NCBI RefSeq assembly: GCF_001541225.1
Contig: NZ_LMTS01000117.1
Coordinates: 1 to 50,053, forward strand
Reading direction: 5' to 3'
DNA length: 50,053 bases
Source: Variovorax sp. WDL1
GTDB lineage: Bacteria > Pseudomonadota > Gammaproteobacteria > Burkholderiales > Burkholderiaceae_C
Shown: in pieces, positions 26,307 to 34,204 of the stretch
Numbering within the stretch: the stretch's first letter is position 1
Layout: the number at the start of each line of letters is the position of its first letter
Made by a program: the position numbers and the translations under genes
Notes under the pieces: generated by a model
Told to the model about the DNA's origin: nothing
Seen by the model: the letters and a program-made list of their open reading frames with translations, nothing else
The model's database searches: none

Positions 26307-27947
26307 TCAGTCGCGATCGCGGCCAGGCTCGGGACCGCGCTCAATAGGGGAGGTCGGTTGTTCACGATCCCTTGCGGGACGCGTCATGCGGTCAAGGGTC
26401 GGTGCTTTGTCATCGGCCTTCTCACGCGTGCGCCGCTGCTGCGTTGCCCGCGCAAAAGCGGCGAGCAGGTTCGGCGGCTCTGTCGGTGAGCGCGTCGCGG
26501 CATCCTCGAAGGCGTTCCGGGTCTCTCCAGGGCGCTGCGTCGGGGCTAGGCTCGGTGCGCGCGCCTTGGTGCGCTTGTCCCGACGGACAACCCCCTCAAG
26601 GGAAGGCATCCGGCCATCACTGTCTGCGCGCACGACCATGCGCTGGCGAGCGCGAAGATCCTGTAGCAAGGCAACGATCTCGCGCCGATCAACACGCGTG
26701 AGCGCTTTCTCGCGACGTGCTTGCTCCAAAGCCTGGGCATGGTGCTGCCGCTCCTGATTGATGCGGTCACGTATTTGTGCCACCTTCATCGCCAGAAGCT
26801 GCTGGCCGTAGGCTTTGAGTCGCTGCGCGTCCTGGCGCTTGTGCAGAAGATTGCGCAAGGCCTCGACACCTGAGATGCGGCCGAGGAAGGCGGCAAGTCC
26901 CGTCGGACGGCTTTTGGTGCGCTGCCGTGCGACCAGTCGCCTCTGTTCAAGATGACTATGTCGGAGGGCATCGCGCATGGCGCGCTGATGCCCTGCCAAT
27001 GCAACGATGGCTGCGCGCTGCCGTGCCTCGATTGCATCCCGCTCGTGAAGCAGCGCCGACCTTCGGACCTGCTGTTCCTGGCGCAAGCCCGCCAATGCCG
27101 TTGCGCGCTCCTCTTCTAAGGCCTCTTTGTCGATGGACACGCGATGCTCTCCGACAAGGGCAACGGCCTCCTCGACGCTAGGCAGGCTTTCAGGCGGAAA
27201 GTCCTTGCTCAGAAAGGCGCGCAAGTCGGCGGTCTTGACCGCCTTGTCGTCGATCAGGCGGGCGAGCGCGTGCGTGCCACCATAGAGATCGACGAGCACA
27301 TAAGGGCGATTTCCCGTCGCGAGTAAGTAGCCCTGTGCGCTCAACGCCTGCACGAAGGCACGGGCAGAGTCGCTTTGCTGCCAGGCTTGCGTGACGGCGC
27401 GCATGTGGTCTTCTTTGGAAAGCCCGGTCTGTCGCTTCTTCTCGCGGTCGTAGAGGGTCTCCTGCCCCCTATCTCGCGACTTCTCATAACCCGGGGGAAG
27501 CCGCAGGCCGTGATCGCGGGCGAATGCCCGCGTGACGCGCATCAGCTTCTCGTGATCGAAGGCTAGGTGCACGGCTTTGCCGTGCATGGCGTCGATACGC
27601 GACCAGACGACATGGCAGTGCTCGCGACCGTACTTCTCGTGGAAGACGATGGCGCGGGGCTGGTTGCCCAGGCCAAGGGACGCTTCCGTCCGCGCGATGT
27701 AGTCCATGTACTGCTCGCGGGTGAGTCGCCCCTGCCGAGAATCGGGGTTGATCGAAAGGCTGTAGAGGTACTTCGCACAGCGCGTCAGGTCCTCCGCCTG
27801 CACCTGCCATTCCTTGAACGCGCCGTGCAGGTCAGAGGCAATGGCGCCGCGCAGATGAGCAAGCTCTGTGACCTCGTTGTCGTAGGCATTCATCAAGTGG
27901 GTGGCGAGGTCTTGCCCGCCGCCGCGCTGGGAAGCAAAGGGGATCAC
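26307..27947 (-). CDS. Conjugative relaxase (MobA/VirD2-like)
   Basis: A 546-residue mobilization protein. The relaxase core is at residues 1-150, with the histidine-rich metal site HEKYGREHCHVVWSRID (about 104-120) typical of HUH relaxases of the MOBP/VirD2 type; possible catalytic tyrosines lie in KYLYSLS (about 60-66). The C-terminal half is a long charged helical region (270-450) and a basic tail that would help recruit DNA or coupling protein. It would nick oriT and pilot the strand. The start is GTG at 27947, overlapping the stop of the preceding accessory gene by GTGA, so both are coupled. Confidence 0.88.
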   Translation of the reverse strand: MIPFASQRGGGQDLATHLMNAYDNEVTELAHLRGAIASDLHGAFKEWQVQAEDLTRCAKYLYSLSINPDSRQGRLTREQYMDYIARTEASLGLGNQPRAIVFHEKYGREHCHVVWSRIDAMHGKAVHLAFDHEKLMRVTRAFARDHGLRLPPGYEKSRDRGQETLYDREKKRQTGLSKEDHMRAVTQAWQQSDSARAFVQALSAQGYLLATGNRPYVLVDLYGGTHALARLIDDKAVKTADLRAFLSKDFPPESLPSVEEAVALVGEHRVSIDKEALEEERATALAGLRQEQQVRRSALLHERDAIEARQRAAIVALAGHQRAMRDALRHSHLEQRRLVARQRTKSRPTGLAAFLGRISGVEALRNLLHKRQDAQRLKAYGQQLLAMKVAQIRDRINQERQHHAQALEQARREKALTRVDRREIVALLQDLRARQRMVVRADSDGRMPSLEGVVRRDKRTKARAPSLAPTQRPGETRNAFEDAATRSPTEPPNLLAAFARATQQRRTREKADDKAPTLDRMTRPARDREQPTSPIERGPEPGRDRD

Positions 27948-28276
27948 GGCTCCCTCCCCGCAAGCTGCATGAGGAACGTGCGAATGAGGAGCAGCTCCTC
28001 GCGGCAGGCACGCAAAGTCTCTTCGCGCGTCGGCGTGTCGTCCGGCATGGCGGCCAGCCGGTCGGCGATGGCCGCAGCCTGTGCCAGCAGCGTTGCCGCT
28101 GTCGCGCCGTCAAGGCGAGGTTTGGGCCGTGCGCGAGGGGCTTCTCCCGCGAAGACAGCGCGCGTGATAAAGCCGTTCACGGAAAGGCCGGAATTGCGGA
28201 CGCGCGCAGCGAACTCGTCCCGCATGTTGGCGGGCGGGCGAAAAGAGATCGGTGGTGCGCGCTTCTTCCGAGCCAT
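27944..28276 (-). CDS. MobC-like mobilization accessory protein
   Basis: A 110-residue basic protein. The N-terminus has the ribbon-helix-helix style pattern ISFRPPANMRDEFAARVRNSGLSVNGFITRAVF, as in relaxosome accessory proteins of MobC/TraJ type; the rest is helical with leucine and acidic residues. It is expected to bind oriT and help the relaxase, whose GTG overlaps its stop. The ATG at 28276 gives the conserved part; the frame is open to 28342. Its promoter must lie in the candidate oriT region to the right, which is the usual layout. Confidence 0.75.
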   Translation of the reverse strand: MARKKRAPPISFRPPANMRDEFAARVRNSGLSVNGFITRAVFAGEAPRARPKPRLDGATAATLLAQAAAIADRLAAMPDDTPTREETLRACREELLLIRTFLMQLAGREP

Positions 28277-28853
28277 GCCTGCACCGTAGGCGGTCGGCCC
28301 GCCTCCCTTCCTCGCGCGTTCCCCGCGCGGCATGACCCGCAATGCGCAATGCGTCCCCTGCGCTTAAGGGTCGATGGGTTTCCAAAGGGAGAGCCGACAT
28401 CTCCTCTTTGGTCGTCGCCGGGGACGAAACCCCGGTCTGGGTCCAGGGGCACGAAGGCCGCCTGGTCAAGGTTGCAAGGGGCTACGAAGTGCCCTTTGCT
28501 CGATGGTGTCCACGAGGAGCGCGAAAGCTCCTCTGGTCGCGATGCAACGGCGATGACGTTGCCAACCCGGAAGCCTTACAGCGAAGGGTTGCCCCGAGGG
28601 GGTCCACGGGGGACGGGACGGTCCCCCTGGCAAGGTGGGCGTGGTACTACCACGCACACCTTGTGCTCCCTTCGGTCGCATGGGCTCCTTATCCCAGTCT
28701 ACGGCGCGACTGGTAAAGGAAGCATTGACGCGGGACTCGAAAAGCCCCGCGAAGTTTTTCGGATGTAGCACGCTTTAACGTGCGAGGAAAGCGCGAGGAG
28801 GAACAGAGGCGCTTCCTACCAACATGAAGCGGCCATTAAGAAGGAGCCCGATC
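28277..28853. other. Candidate oriT and leader region between divergent transfer genes
   Basis: About 577 bases without a convincing gene, between mobC/relaxase (-) and the coupling protein gene (+), the classic site for oriT. It is packed with inverted repeats: 28604-28630 (CCA-C-GGGGGAC / GTCCCCC-TGG), 28631-28663 (nested CAAGGTG and CGTGGTA arms), 28729-28751 (CGCGGG/CCCGCG, followed by TTTTT at 28755), 28768-28783 (GCACG/CGTGC) and 28785-28817 (AGGAA-GCGC / GCGC-TTCCT). Open frames crossing it have no ribosome sites and read through the hairpins. The nic site itself is not identified. Confidence 0.55.
28631..28663. repeat. Long near-perfect hairpin in the candidate oriT
   Basis: Outer arms CAAGGTG (28631-28637) and CACCTTG (28657-28663), inner arms CGTGGTA (28640-28646) and TACCACG (28648-28654) with a one-base centre and only two mismatches between the arm pairs. 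This is typical of the inverted repeat next to a nic site, or of a relaxosome protein site. Confidence 0.6.
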
Positions 28854-30383
28854 ATGGATATGGAAGCTTTTGCCAAGGACTTCATGAAGGACGTGGCGCG
28901 TGGTGACGCGATGCGCTTTCTTTCGCAGCAACGCCCGCCTCAGGCACGGTGGATGAAGCTCACCGACATTGCCAGGAGCACGGCGCTCGCCTACGACCCG
29001 CTCAACCCTGGTGCCAAAGTGCTGATCGGTGCGCTAGGCATGAAGCTTCTCGGCCTTGAAGACGACCGCCATATGATGACCGTGGCGGGCTCGCGGTCGG
29101 GCAAGTCGGTCGGCCTTATCAGCAACCTGATGTTCTACCGGGGCAGCGTGCTCGCCACCGATCCCAAGGGTGAGCTGGCGATACTTACTGCGGACCGCCG
29201 CGCCAGGATGGGTCAGCGCATCCATGTGCTTGACCCGTTCGGTGTCGCCGGAAAATCGGTCGCAGCCTGGCGGGCTTCGTACAACCCGATGGATATGCTG
29301 GCGCTGGATAGCCCCACGATTCTTGAAGATGCGGCGCTCATCGCCGAGGCTATGGTCGTCCGCGCTGCGAACGACAAGGACCCCCACTTTGACGACTGCG
29401 CGCAAGGCTTCATCGCGGGCGTGATCGTGCATGTGGCGACCGCGCCCGACTATGAAGGTAGACGCAATCTGGTCACCGTGCGCAAGCTCTTGCAGCGCGC
29501 GCTTTGGATTCAAGAGGACGGCGACGCAGCCCAAGGCACGAAGCCGGTGCTTTACTACGAGATGGTCGGCAACGCCGACCGGCTCGAAGCCGACCCCGAA
29601 ACGGAAGACCTCGGGGAGTTCGTGACGGGGTCGGCGGAAGGTTTCTACAGCAAGGCCGACAAGGAACTGGCGAGCGTGCAATCGACGGTCGATCGGCACA
29701 CGCAGTTCCTCGATTACACGGCCTTGAAGAAGGTGCTGCAAAGCAGCGATTTCAAGCTCTCGGACCTGAAGGCAAAGCCTGAAGGGGTGAGCGTCTATCT
29801 GTGCTTCCCGGCGACGCGCGCCGACCTATCCAAGCGTTGGATGCGCATCTTTGTGAATCAACTGCTCGACGCGATGGAGCGGGAGCACACGCGGCCTACT
29901 GCGCCCGTGCTTGTGTGCCTCGACGAATTCCCCGTGCTGGGCTATATGAAGCAGCTCGAAACGGCGGCGGGCCTGATCGCGTCTTTCGGGGTCAAGCTGT
30001 GGGTGGTTCTGCAGGACTGGAACCAGGGCAAGGCCCTTTACGGTGAGCGTTGGGAAACGTTCGCCGGAAACGCGGGCGTCATGCAGTGCTTCGGCAACAA
30101 CGACCTCACCACAACCGAATACATCTCCAAGCGGCTGGGGCGGACGCAGGTGGAAGTGGCGCGCGTCGGCGAAGTCGCGCAAGACCAGACCGCCAAAGGC
30201 TTGTCGGGGCGTTCAGAGTCGGTCGAGCTGTACGACCTGCTCACGCCCGATGAAGTGTCGCGGCAGTTCTCACGCGACGACCGGCTCAAGCGGCAGCTCG
30301 TCATGTGGGCCGGACATCACCCGCTGATGATCCAGCGCGTCGTGTACTACGACCGCCAGGGGCCGCTTGCGCCCTTTCTTTGA
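28854..30383 (+). CDS. TraG/VirD4-type coupling ATPase (T4CP)
   Basis: A 509-residue hexameric-type ATPase that would hand the relaxase-DNA complex to a type IV secretion channel. Walker A AGSRSGKS is at residues 78-85; Walker B is in VLVCLDEFPVLGYM, followed by the conserved VVLQDWNQ and TEYISKRLG. No N-terminal transmembrane pair is seen, unlike VirD4, so it is a short soluble form. The start at 28854 has GGAG at 28843-28846; an upstream ATG (28824) has no ribosome site. Presence of relaxase, accessory protein and T4CP together marks this region as transfer DNA, though no channel genes lie in the window. Confidence 0.9.
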   Translation: MDMEAFAKDFMKDVARGDAMRFLSQQRPPQARWMKLTDIARSTALAYDPLNPGAKVLIGALGMKLLGLEDDRHMMTVAGSRSGKSVGLISNLMFYRGSVLATDPKGELAILTADRRARMGQRIHVLDPFGVAGKSVAAWRASYNPMDMLALDSPTILEDAALIAEAMVVRAANDKDPHFDDCAQGFIAGVIVHVATAPDYEGRRNLVTVRKLLQRALWIQEDGDAAQGTKPVLYYEMVGNADRLEADPETEDLGEFVTGSAEGFYSKADKELASVQSTVDRHTQFLDYTALKKVLQSSDFKLSDLKAKPEGVSVYLCFPATRADLSKRWMRIFVNQLLDAMEREHTRPTAPVLVCLDEFPVLGYMKQLETAAGLIASFGVKLWVVLQDWNQGKALYGERWETFAGNAGVMQCFGNNDLTTTEYISKRLGRTQVEVARVGEVAQDQTAKGLSGRSESVELYDLLTPDEVSRQFSRDDRLKRQLVMWAGHHPLMIQRVVYYDRQGPLAPFL

Positions 30384-30452
30384 CTGCCGTTTACGCGACC
30401 TTAAGCAGAGTCGGGCGATCCTGAACGAAGAACAGACAAGGAGGTGGTTTTC

Positions 30453-30677
30453 ATGACGGAACCAGGATCGACCCTGCCGCCCAAGGGCATGCTGGCGGCA
30501 GCGGCGGGAAAAGCCTTCCCGCTGGAGGTCTGCAAGAGCGCAGCAGGCTTTTATATCGGCACGCACAATGAAGAAGGCGCGCCATTTACACGCGAGAGCT
30601 GCGAATACTGGCGCAAGCGCGATCAGGCGGAACAGGCCCTTACCAAGGGGCTGTGGACGCAGAAGCCGAACTTCTGA
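30453..30677 (+). CDS. Small conserved-looking protein of the transfer region
   Basis: A 74-residue protein with a very good ribosome site (AAGGAGG at 30438-30444, nine bases before the ATG). It is soluble, with GFYIGTHNEEGAPFTRESCEYW and a final WTQKPNF. I do not recognise a named family; the aromatic-rich C-terminal half looks like a small folded domain rather than noise. It lies 69 bases after the coupling-protein gene on the same strand and ends ten bases before the convergent ankyrin gene. Confidence 0.65.
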   Translation: MTEPGSTLPPKGMLAAAAGKAFPLEVCKSAAGFYIGTHNEEGAPFTRESCEYWRKRDQAEQALTKGLWTQKPNF

Positions 30678-30687
30678 CCAGTGCAGC

Positions 30688-31866
30688 TCAGGCGCGCTGC
30701 ACATAGGCAGGCACACCCTGTGCGTGTGCCTGCTGCGCCTGTTTCTTCATGAGAAGGCGAGCTACACCGTAATCCCGCGCCCACTGGATCGCAAGTTCAA
30801 ACGCATAGCGCCCCTTGTTGTCGCGGAGAAGGTGGTCGCACTGACCCGTTCCGATCAGGAGGCGAATGCACGGGCGTTCACCCCTGGCTGCAGCGTGATG
30901 CAGTGCCGTCATGCCGCGATCGTCTTGTGCGTTAACGGCAGCGCCCGCGGCGAGTGCCGCACGAAGTGAATTTGCATCACCTACCTTCGCATACTCGATC
31001 AATGGCAAAGCGTTGACGATGGGCACGCGCTGCGGCGGGCCCTTCCAGTTGTCCCTGTGCGGAGGCCCCCATTGGGGTCCGCGGGCGAGCATGGGAAACT
31101 TCTCATGGAAGAAAGCGTGAACGCTGTGCGGCCAGGACAACTCGTGTTCGGGGTTGGGGTCGAGGGCATACACGCCGGTCGCCTCTGTCCCCTCGCCGAC
31201 CCGTGCAAGCGTGAGCTTGGGTGGCCCTGTGTAGTCGTCAGCAAGCTGGATGTAGGTGATCTCGACCTCCTCCGTCGAGCCAACGAGGAAGATGTGCAGG
31301 AGATTGAGCGGTGTGCACACGAAGCCGTAACCTCGGCGAGTCCTGCCTTTCACAGAACGAGCGGCGTTGCCGGGTGGCGCTGTCTCCTCGGTAACGCGCA
31401 CGAACCAGTCCGTCGGCGCGCGTGAGAAGCGCAGCGTGATCTCCCTTGCCGTCTGGCTGTCCTGGGGCCGCGCAATGTAGGGCCCACTGAGCAATTCCAG
31501 GCTTTTCAGCGATTCGGATGCGCGCGCGGCCAGAAAGCTGCTGGCGCTCAGTATGTGACGAAGGTCGTCGTCCTCGCCCGTGAACTCGTCCTCGCGCAGA
31601 AGTCGCTGGGCCACGAGAAAGCGGCGCACGTCTTCCAGCTTGTCGGGTTGAAGCGTGCTGCCACCCTCGGCGAACCGGCGCAAAGCCTCCTCCTTGAAGG
31701 TCGGCGGCTCTCCGGATTCCAGATAGCTATGGGCTGTTGCAGGCGACAGCAACAAGTGGTCAAGGACTGTCTTCCATGGCGGCGATCGTCCATTGACTGT
31801 CTTCAGCGCACGGTATGTGTTCAGCCCGCGCGCGAGCTCGTCGATCTGCCAGGGCGTGAAGTTCAT
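30688..31866 (-). CDS. Ankyrin-repeat protein with unknown N-terminal region
   Basis: A 392-residue protein. The C-terminal third (about 288-380) has ankyrin repeats: LPLIEYAKVGDANSLRAAL, then DDRGMTALHHAAARGE and a degenerate third unit starting DNKGRYAFELAI. The N-terminal ~100 residues start TPWQIDELARGLNTYRALK and include a likely helical DNA- or protein-binding part; the middle (about 130-260) is a beta-rich domain I cannot name. No signal peptide. It is transcribed against the transfer genes, as cargo usually is. The ribosome site is weak. A role in protein binding is all that can be inferred. Confidence 0.75.
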   Translation of the reverse strand: MNFTPWQIDELARGLNTYRALKTVNGRSPPWKTVLDHLLLSPATAHSYLESGEPPTFKEEALRRFAEGGSTLQPDKLEDVRRFLVAQRLLREDEFTGEDDDLRHILSASSFLAARASESLKSLELLSGPYIARPQDSQTAREITLRFSRAPTDWFVRVTEETAPPGNAARSVKGRTRRGYGFVCTPLNLLHIFLVGSTEEVEITYIQLADDYTGPPKLTLARVGEGTEATGVYALDPNPEHELSWPHSVHAFFHEKFPMLARGPQWGPPHRDNWKGPPQRVPIVNALPLIEYAKVGDANSLRAALAAGAAVNAQDDRGMTALHHAAARGERPCIRLLIGTGQCDHLLRDNKGRYAFELAIQWARDYGVARLLMKKQAQQAHAQGVPAYVQRA

Positions 31867-31933
31867 GGTGCCGCCATTTTCCCATCCGCGAGGAACGCGC
31901 GAGGAGGTCGCGGCCTGACGCGGCCTAGCCTTC

Positions 31934-31958
31934 TCTCAACGCCGTTGAGACAAGGAGG
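31934..31958 (+). promoter_or_regulatory. Hairpin directly before a ribosome site
   Basis: TCTCAAC (31934-31940) and GTTGAGA (31944-31950) form a perfect 7-bp stem with a GCC loop; the Shine-Dalgarno AAGGAGG (31952-31958) begins two bases later. It could control translation of the operon that starts at 31965, or be an operator. Confidence 0.45.
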
Positions 31959-31964
31959 CCTTTC

Positions 31965-32654
31965 ATGTCGGACACCCACATCAAGCCGCTTTCGGCCTGG
32001 CCGCAGACGGCGGAGTTCAAGACGCCGGATGGTCTGTCCGCTTTCCGTGTCAGCCCCGACGTGCTGACCCCGGAGCGCGCCCGCGCCGCCGACACCTGCG
32101 CCGACATCTTGCGGCTTGCGCTGTTCGTGGGCTGTGGCTATGGCTTCCTGACCTTCTATAGCGCCGCCAGTGCGCTGATACACGCGGGTGCTTGGCTAGG
32201 GGTTGTCTTGGCGGGTAACGCGCTGGTGCGCCGCAACGTCGCCCGGCTGTTCCGCGCCACGACCGAGATCGAAATGACGACGGAGAAGGTCGGCGTCCGG
32301 CGCGGCAAGTGCTGGGTCTGGTTTCCGCGCCGTATCGAGCATCGCTTCGCGCACAAGGTGCACGACCGCGCGCGCTGGGAGGAGCGCGAGAACGACGTGG
32401 AGCGGCAGGCGGCAAGCATGGACCGCCAGGTCGCGCGCATGTCGTACTACTACGCCGACTCGTTCCACGTCGCGCTCGAACTGGCGGGCCATCGTTATGA
32501 CCTGCTCACCGTCTACGGCCCGCAGGAAGCTGCTGCCGTGCTAGCGCGCCTGCAATATCTCGACCGCTTGCTGGACGCGGCGATCAAGATCGGCAGCGGC
32601 GTGCCCGAGCAGCCTGGAGATGAGTGGCATGACGCGCCGGGAGACGTGGCATGA
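31965..32654 (+). CDS. Membrane protein of unknown function, first gene of a three-gene operon
   Basis: A 229-residue protein with a soluble N-terminus (~1-48), one hydrophobic hairpin or two close helices (about 49-85: LRLALFVGCGYGFLTFYSAA and LGVVLAGNALV), then a basic and charged region with KCWVWFPRRIEHRFAHKVHDRARWEERENDVERQ. AAGGAGG precedes the ATG. The stop overlaps the next start (ATGA), so it is coupled to the J-domain gene. I do not recognise a family; the setting suggests an accessory function of the mobile element at the inner membrane. Confidence 0.75.
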   Translation: MSDTHIKPLSAWPQTAEFKTPDGLSAFRVSPDVLTPERARAADTCADILRLALFVGCGYGFLTFYSAASALIHAGAWLGVVLAGNALVRRNVARLFRATTEIEMTTEKVGVRRGKCWVWFPRRIEHRFAHKVHDRARWEERENDVERQAASMDRQVARMSYYYADSFHVALELAGHRYDLLTVYGPQEAAAVLARLQYLDRLLDAAIKIGSGVPEQPGDEWHDAPGDVA

Positions 32655-33376
32655 GTGCCGCCGCGTTTCCTGGGGTGCCGGAGTGGCTGCGCATCGCGGT
32701 CACGCTGGCGATGCTCGCGGTCATCCTGATCGTCGGCCTTGCGGCTCTGAGAGCGGTGGCGATCCTGCTTCTCGCGGGAGCACAAGTGGCAGGGGAGGGC
32801 GCGCAGCGCCTGACCATATGGCTCTCCGATATGTTGATCCAGCTCGCGCTGGGCGCGGTCTCGATGACGGTCGCGGCACTGCCGACCGCGGCCCGCGCCT
32901 TCTGGTGGATGGCCCGCGATGCGTGGGCGCGCACAGGTGCGCGCGCTCTGGCCCCATTCGCGGTCAAGCTCGAAGAGCTGCGGCAACGGGCCGCGCTGCG
33001 CCGCGTGTGGGCGAACGAGTACCGCGACCAGTACCCCACCTTCGCGGCATTTCTTGATGCCTTCGCGCGCGGCGGCAAGCCGCGCGCGGACGAGCGGCAA
33101 GAACCGCGCTTCGACGATGCGCCGCCACAGCCTGGCCCTCGTCCGTCATCGCCACCTCCTCCAGCGCCGCCGCCTGACCCGAAGCGGCAGGCCTTCATCG
33201 CGGCCTGCCGCCTGCTCGGCGTGCCAGAGTCGGGAGAGTTCACGCCGCAGTTGCTCAACGCACGTTACCGCGTACTCATCAGCGCAGCCCATCCCGACAG
33301 GGGTGGCGACGTGCAGCGAGCGGCGACCCTCAATGCCGCACGCGATGTCATCAAGCACATGAAAGGATGGACATGA
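32651..33376 (+). CDS. Membrane-anchored J-domain-like protein
   Basis: A 241-residue protein. Residues ~10-45 and ~55-80 are hydrophobic and should anchor it in the inner membrane. A proline-rich linker (PQPGPRPSSPPPPAPPP) leads to a C-terminal part with the J-domain hallmark HPDRGGD in ISAAHPDRGG, preceded by a helix with YRVLISA. The HPD motif normally stimulates an Hsp70 (DnaK). The layout (membrane helices first, J-domain last) recalls DjlA/TerB-linked proteins. It overlaps both neighbours by ATGA, so all three proteins are probably made in similar amounts and may act together. Confidence 0.75.
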   Translation: MSAAAFPGVPEWLRIAVTLAMLAVILIVGLAALRAVAILLLAGAQVAGEGAQRLTIWLSDMLIQLALGAVSMTVAALPTAARAFWWMARDAWARTGARALAPFAVKLEELRQRAALRRVWANEYRDQYPTFAAFLDAFARGGKPRADERQEPRFDDAPPQPGPRPSSPPPPAPPPDPKRQAFIAACRLLGVPESGEFTPQLLNARYRVLISAAHPDRGGDVQRAATLNAARDVIKHMKGWT

Positions 33377-33951
33377 AGATAACGATCTGGCAGCCGAAGG
33401 CTCCGGCGACCGTGAGCGACATGAAGGACGACTTCGCGCAGAGGCTGGGCGCGTTCCGTGCGGCCACGGGCCGCACGGAACGGTTCGTTACGCGCTGTGC
33501 CTGCGCAGTGCACGACAGAGGCTTCGCTGTCGTGTATGAGCGCACTGATCCCACGCAGCCATTTGTCATTTCAGGCATCTACCGGGATGGCGAAGGAGAC
33601 GGCACGGTGCAGGCAAGCGAGCAAACAAAAAGGCGCGAGCTCCCTGCCCGCGAGATCGACACCACAGGTTGGCGCTGTCCACACTGCGCCACCGGAGGCA
33701 TCACCATCTCATGCGGGCGCTGCGGAGACACGATCTGCGGTGGACGAACGAAGACCTATCACGGCATGGCCCCTGTCTTCTCCTGCCGGGCGTCATGTGG
33801 CGCACGCGGTGCGCTTGAGGACGCGGACAAGGTTACGGGGGCCGAAGTTGCCTCGCGGGCGGCAAGATTCAGGGATCAGCAGGGTGCCCGGTCGTCGGCT
33901 GGCGCGGCGCCGTGCTTAAAGCCGCCAGTGGACGCGCTGCGCCTGAAGTGA
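33373..33951 (+). CDS. Zinc-ribbon protein, TerY-C-like
   Basis: A 192-residue protein. The C-terminal half carries ordered cysteine pairs: WRCPHC, then ISCGRCGDTICGG, then FSCRASCG, closely resembling the TerY-C metal-binding ribbon found in tellurite-resistance-type stress systems. The N-terminal ~90 residues (KDDFAQRLGAFRAATGRTERF, FVISGIYRDGEGDGTV) are not recognised. The ATG overlaps the stop of the J-domain gene; AAAGG stands six bases before it. Because J-domain and TerY-C parts occur together in ter-related systems, this operon may be a reduced relative, but no TerC/TerD genes are present. Confidence 0.7.
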   Translation: MKITIWQPKAPATVSDMKDDFAQRLGAFRAATGRTERFVTRCACAVHDRGFAVVYERTDPTQPFVISGIYRDGEGDGTVQASEQTKRRELPAREIDTTGWRCPHCATGGITISCGRCGDTICGGRTKTYHGMAPVFSCRASCGARGALEDADKVTGAEVASRAARFRDQQGARSSAGAAPCLKPPVDALRLK

Positions 33952-33991
33952 ACATCAGCGCGACCCGGAAAGGGCCGCGATTCGCCTCCGG

Positions 33992-34171
33992 TCACGAGTC
34001 GCGGGTCTGCAGGCGACGCACAATGTTGTGCAGCCGATCAGCCAGTGCCTTGAAGCGGTTCGCGTGGCCGTTACATGCACACGGGTTCGCAATGACATCC
34101 GCAGCCTCGCGGATCGCAGCAAGGTCGTCGTTGTGGAGTAGCTCCCCCGGTGTTTCCGTCTTCCGTTCCAT
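33992..34171 (-). CDS. Small unknown protein
   Basis: A 59-residue, mostly helical protein (ELLHNDDLAAIREAADVIA ... ANRFKALADRLHNIVRRL) with a CACNGH segment. A purine-rich AGGAGGGG lies just before the ATG at 34171. It follows the large adhesin-like gene on the same strand after 33 bases and may be the last gene of that operon. No family is recognised. Confidence 0.5.
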   Translation of the reverse strand: MERKTETPGELLHNDDLAAIREAADVIANPCACNGHANRFKALADRLHNIVRRLQTRDS

Positions 34172-34204
34172 CCCTACCCCTCCTCGCAGCACTGCCGCTG
34201 AACT

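Noticed and set aside
28342..28768. Several open frames in the transfer intergenic region
   Set aside because: They lack ribosome sites, overlap each other in three frames, and run through perfect inverted repeats better explained as oriT or regulatory DNA.
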